Shown here piece by piece: positions 61,674-64,000 of a stretch of DNA of 64,000 bases. Source of the stretch: Candidatus Bathyarchaeota archaeon (GTDB lineage: Archaea > Thermoproteota > Bathyarchaeia > Bathyarchaeales > Bathycorpusculaceae). The stretch is taken from the NCBI GenBank assembly GCA_003151735.1, contig PLYI01000026.1:24281-88280 (forward strand). The letters are read 5' to 3'. Position 1 is the stretch's first letter. Every line of letters starts with the position of its first letter. Under the pieces are notes generated by a model that searched no databases, was not told where the DNA came from, and saw only the letters and a program-made list of their open reading frames with translations. A program made the translations under genes and the position numbers.

Positions 61674-61694
61674 GTTAAAATAGGTTATTTTAAC
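61674..61694. repeat. Inverted repeat GTTAAAATA-3-TATTTTAAC
   Basis: Perfect 9-bp arms with GGT between. The inner 8-bp arms are identical to those of 60370-60391. It lies about 310 bases after the integrase stop. The rest of 61363-61794 is AT-rich with nothing else recognisable. Confidence 0.65.
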
Positions 61695-61794
61695 ATGGCA
61701 AAATATTTTTCTAATAGTCACTTGGCTTACTAGTTATTGGTGCTGTCCCTAGTAAGGTATTAATAAATTTTACAAAGAATCCTGCGAAATCTAA

Positions 61795-61980
61795 CAAAAA
61801 TATGGCATCAGGATTAAGCCACTAAAACAAAAGGAGAAGCGCGCGCTTCCATCGTCGGATGTCAAAATCTCATTGGAGATAACTGCTAATACTCTTGAGG
61901 GTATACCTGAAAAGACGGTTAGGATATTGATAGAGAACTGTAAGACATTGAAGTTCAAGGAAAATGCTTTTGAGGAATAA
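61795..61980 (+). pseudogene. C-terminal remnant of a DUF499-like ATPase
   Basis: A 61-codon frame without a usable start ends in 'VKISLEITANTLEGIPEKTV', 'RILIENCKTLKFKENAFEE', the characteristic last strand-helix of DUF499-family proteins. The body (normally several hundred residues) is absent; a stop precedes the fragment. DUF499 proteins are large ATPases common in restriction-like defence loci. The rest of the gene was probably lost by rearrangement near the integrase. Confidence 0.5.
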
Positions 61981-62049
61981 CAGTTGAATTAACAGAATCA
62001 ATCGCGCGCTATCACCCACGAATTGTTGAATCAAAAAAATTTTGGCTTG

Positions 62050-63282
62050 TCAAGAAATTATGCATATCGCACCTTTTTGAAACGTGAGCCAGCCTTTTTT
62101 ACCTATAATAATTTCAGCCAGGTTTTTTGCAGATTGGTTTCCAAAAAAGTCAAATATCCTGCATAAGTCGATAGTTCTAGTTATTAGCAAGTTATAATGA
62201 ACTGCTGTTTCAATAATGTTAGGTGGAAAGGGCTGATCTTTTTTTTCGAGGGAATCTGCTGTCATAAAAGTGTTTGCGATTAGAAGCCCTGTTAAGGTCG
62301 AAGCCTCTCTCGCTTCTCGATGATCTTCCAATTTAGATACATCCTGCCTGGTCAGATTATTATTCAACCCTTTTATCTCAACAATCATTAACTTCTCAGA
62401 ATTCTGCATAATCCAAAGGTCTTCTTCAGAAATGCCCTCAATTTTGGTTTCAAAGCCCATATTTTTCAAAAACTCATCAGTAGCATTTTCGAGAGACCTA
62501 TCTCCAAGCCACAGAATAGACTTCATCTTTTGATAGAAAGATAGGTTTCTCCGCAAGGGTTCGATTTGATCTCTTTCGATCTTTTCTATTTCCTCTTTAG
62601 CACCCTTCTCTTTGACAAACTTGAATTGTTCAACATAGATCGGAGGTTCTGCCGTTAACTTGGCCGAGTATGCAACCAATCCTTTGGCAAGTTTATCAAA
62701 GTGATCAATCAAGTAGCGAACATCGTATGCTCCCCAAATACATGGGAGAAAAAAAAGCAGTCCATGCTCAACTTTCTTTGAGAAGCCTGCAACAGCTTCA
62801 CGAGCTAAGCATATCACATTATCTATAGATGATGGGTCAAACCCAATCTCAGTAGCCCCAACATCATCTATGAAAGGTTTAAACTCAGATCTCTTGACCT
62901 GAAGGTTCCGAAAAACCTCTCTTTCTTGGATTGTACCATAGGGAATGTTGTATAGCTTTAAAATTCCTGAAACTACATAATCCTTAGCGTGAGGACCAAC
63001 AATACAGACTATTTTGCCTCTTTCAAGAGCCAAACCAATTTCATTTTCCCTACGTATTGCATTTGAAGGTACGGCTTTAAGAACAGGCTGGCAGAAACTG
63101 CCCTGCTCAAATTCATACTTGAATACACCTACCGAGTAAATAATTATATCAAAATCCGCCAAATGACCTGAGAAATTTTTATCTGCAAAAAAAAATTGAC
63201 CAGAGTCCAGTTCAACAGTTTGAATACCGCTGAATCCTAAGACAACGATCTTTCGGTTGTTAGTAATACCTATTCCCCGCAA
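62050..63282 (-). CDS. Protein with C-terminal PD-(D/E)XK-like nuclease domain
   Basis: 410 residues, TTG start; a TATA-like ACTATAAAC lies so close upstream that a later start is possible. The N-terminal ~200 residues look Rossmann-like ('DFDIIIYSVGVFKYEFEQ', 'GKIVCIVGPHAKDYVVSG'). The C-terminal part has 'ATDEFLKNMGFETKIEGI', 'EEDLWIMQNSEKLMIVEIKG' (D...ExK) and 'VSKLEDHREAREAS', a typical nuclease fold with a coupled helix. It may be a solitary defence effector. Confidence 0.6.
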   Translation of the reverse strand: MRGIGITNNRKIVVLGFSGIQTVELDSGQFFFADKNFSGHLADFDIIIYSVGVFKYEFEQGSFCQPVLKAVPSNAIRRENEIGLALERGKIVCIVGPHAKDYVVSGILKLYNIPYGTIQEREVFRNLQVKRSEFKPFIDDVGATEIGFDPSSIDNVICLAREAVAGFSKKVEHGLLFFLPCIWGAYDVRYLIDHFDKLAKGLVAYSAKLTAEPPIYVEQFKFVKEKGAKEEIEKIERDQIEPLRRNLSFYQKMKSILWLGDRSLENATDEFLKNMGFETKIEGISEEDLWIMQNSEKLMIVEIKGLNNNLTRQDVSKLEDHREAREASTLTGLLIANTFMTADSLEKKDQPFPPNIIETAVHYNLLITRTIDLCRIFDFFGNQSAKNLAEIIIGKKGWLTFQKGAICIIS

Positions 63283-63431
63283 AGTTTATAGTATCATACT
63301 TAGACAAAAGACTTATCCTTCGCTTGGGAAAGATTTTTATTTAAAAACTATTTATTCAAGGTGAGTATATCAGAAGCTTCAAAAATCTAATTAATAGTTA
63401 AGTGTTCGGGTGATATACCTTGAAAATGATG

Positions 63432-64000
63432 TTATTCTTTCTCAATTGCTTCTAGTTTTCTGGTCTGCAGTTTTTTTAACAATTCTAAGCCTTCAGGCAT
63501 CTTTGATAGTTCATCAATAACATCAAGCAATGGGTCAAGGTTCTTGTGAACAAACTCGTACATACCCTTGATTTGTTGCTCCAGCTTCTCTTTATCACTC
63601 TGTTGTTTAGCAATAACTTCAACAAGTTTCTCATTATCCTTTTGTTGTCTAGCTATAACCTCTGCAAGTTGGCTTTTGGTTAATTGAAATTCATCTTCCA
63701 TTTCCTCAACCTTTTTAGAAACTTTACCGTTTCCATTAAGTAATACGGTAGTCAGTTTCATAGCTTTTGAATAAGATTCTTTCAATTCAAAATTGCTAAC
63801 ATAAGCACCTTCACTAATTGCTTTGCCAACAATCTGCTTCCACTTGCTTTCACTCATCATTGAACTTAAGCGATCTATCAACCACTTTCTAAAACAGTGA
63901 AAACGTAAATGTTTTCCACCTAAGTTGATGTTTGCTTTAACTGCTAAACTTTGAATTATTGAAGATAACTCATCCTCACTAACTGTAATTATTCTTTCAT
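63432..64000 (-). CDS. Tyrosine recombinase with coiled-coil tail (5' end off window)
   Basis: The frame is open to the window edge. 'NLGGKHLRFHCFRKWLIDRL' holds the HxxR box, and 'SEGAYVSNFELKESYSKAMK' contains the likely nucleophile Tyr. These match the catalytic end of archaeal integrases. A coiled coil of about 90 residues follows ('VEEMEDEFQLTKSQLAEVIA', 'LVEVIAKQQSDKEKLEQQIK'), an unusual extension that may mediate dimerisation. This is a second integrase within 3 kb. Confidence 0.7.
   Translation of the reverse strand, partial: ERIITVSEDELSSIIQSLAVKANINLGGKHLRFHCFRKWLIDRLSSMMSESKWKQIVGKAISEGAYVSNFELKESYSKAMKLTTVLLNGNGKVSKKVEEMEDEFQLTKSQLAEVIARQQKDNEKLVEVIAKQQSDKEKLEQQIKGMYEFVHKNLDPLLDVIDELSKMPEGLELLKKLQTRKLEAIEKE

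Overview
The window is archaeal, most likely from the TACK side (Bathyarchaeia-like). It carries archaeal RNase P proteins, Nop5 and fibrillarin, eL13 and eL15, an archaeosine-type TGT, an LSm protein and a presenilin-like protease. It also has TATA-box promoters and many TTG/GTG starts. The lineage is inferred from gene content only. I recognised no tRNA, rRNA or CRISPR array.

Bases 1-38,100 are mostly chromosomal housekeeping. In order they hold a surface beta-propeller; RNA-related genes (LSm, PAC2, tgtA, aCPSF2-like nuclease); archaemetzincin and a presenilin-like protease; RNase HII; a TrmB-CBS regulator; TIM, a DUF89 protein, a glycogen debranching enzyme and GalT; two GT39-type glycosyltransferases; a homocitrate/isopropylmalate synthase-family enzyme; and an RNA/ribosome operon (eL15, eL13, exosome-associated protein, Rnp3, Rnp2). 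These are followed by nop5-fibrillarin; putrescine synthesis from agmatine (aguB-aguA); a winged-helix NrdD-like protein without its glycyl radical; pyrB; mdh; arsM with an AbrB partner; a universal stress protein; and a Kelch surface protein.

Bases 38,100-44,500 hold small membrane proteins, zinc-ribbon proteins, a Thr-Pro stalked surface protein, low-complexity DNA and broken genes.

Bases 44,500-53,900 look like a defence island. A Rad50/SMC-like ATPase with a short partner gene is divergent from a four-gene operon: PD-(D/E)XK nuclease, winged-helix protein, P-loop ATPase, and a BrxL-like AAA+ protein lacking the Lon-type half. No PglX methyltransferase or PglZ is present, so this is not a canonical BREX locus. 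It is the best candidate for an undescribed system.

Bases 54,000-61,700 look like an integrated plasmid or virus with its own replication genes: OB-fold protein, family-X polymerase-like protein, helicase-like ATPase, AbrB-type regulator, second ATPase, RFC-like clamp loader, wHTH regulator and tyrosine integrase. It has iteron-like GGTATAAG repeats and inverted repeats around the integrase. The right end has a DUF499-like remnant, another PD-(D/E)XK protein and the 3' part of a second integrase running off the window.

Several reading frames are broken at runs of exactly eight A or T. Whether this is sequencing error, slippage or decay cannot be decided from the sequence alone.
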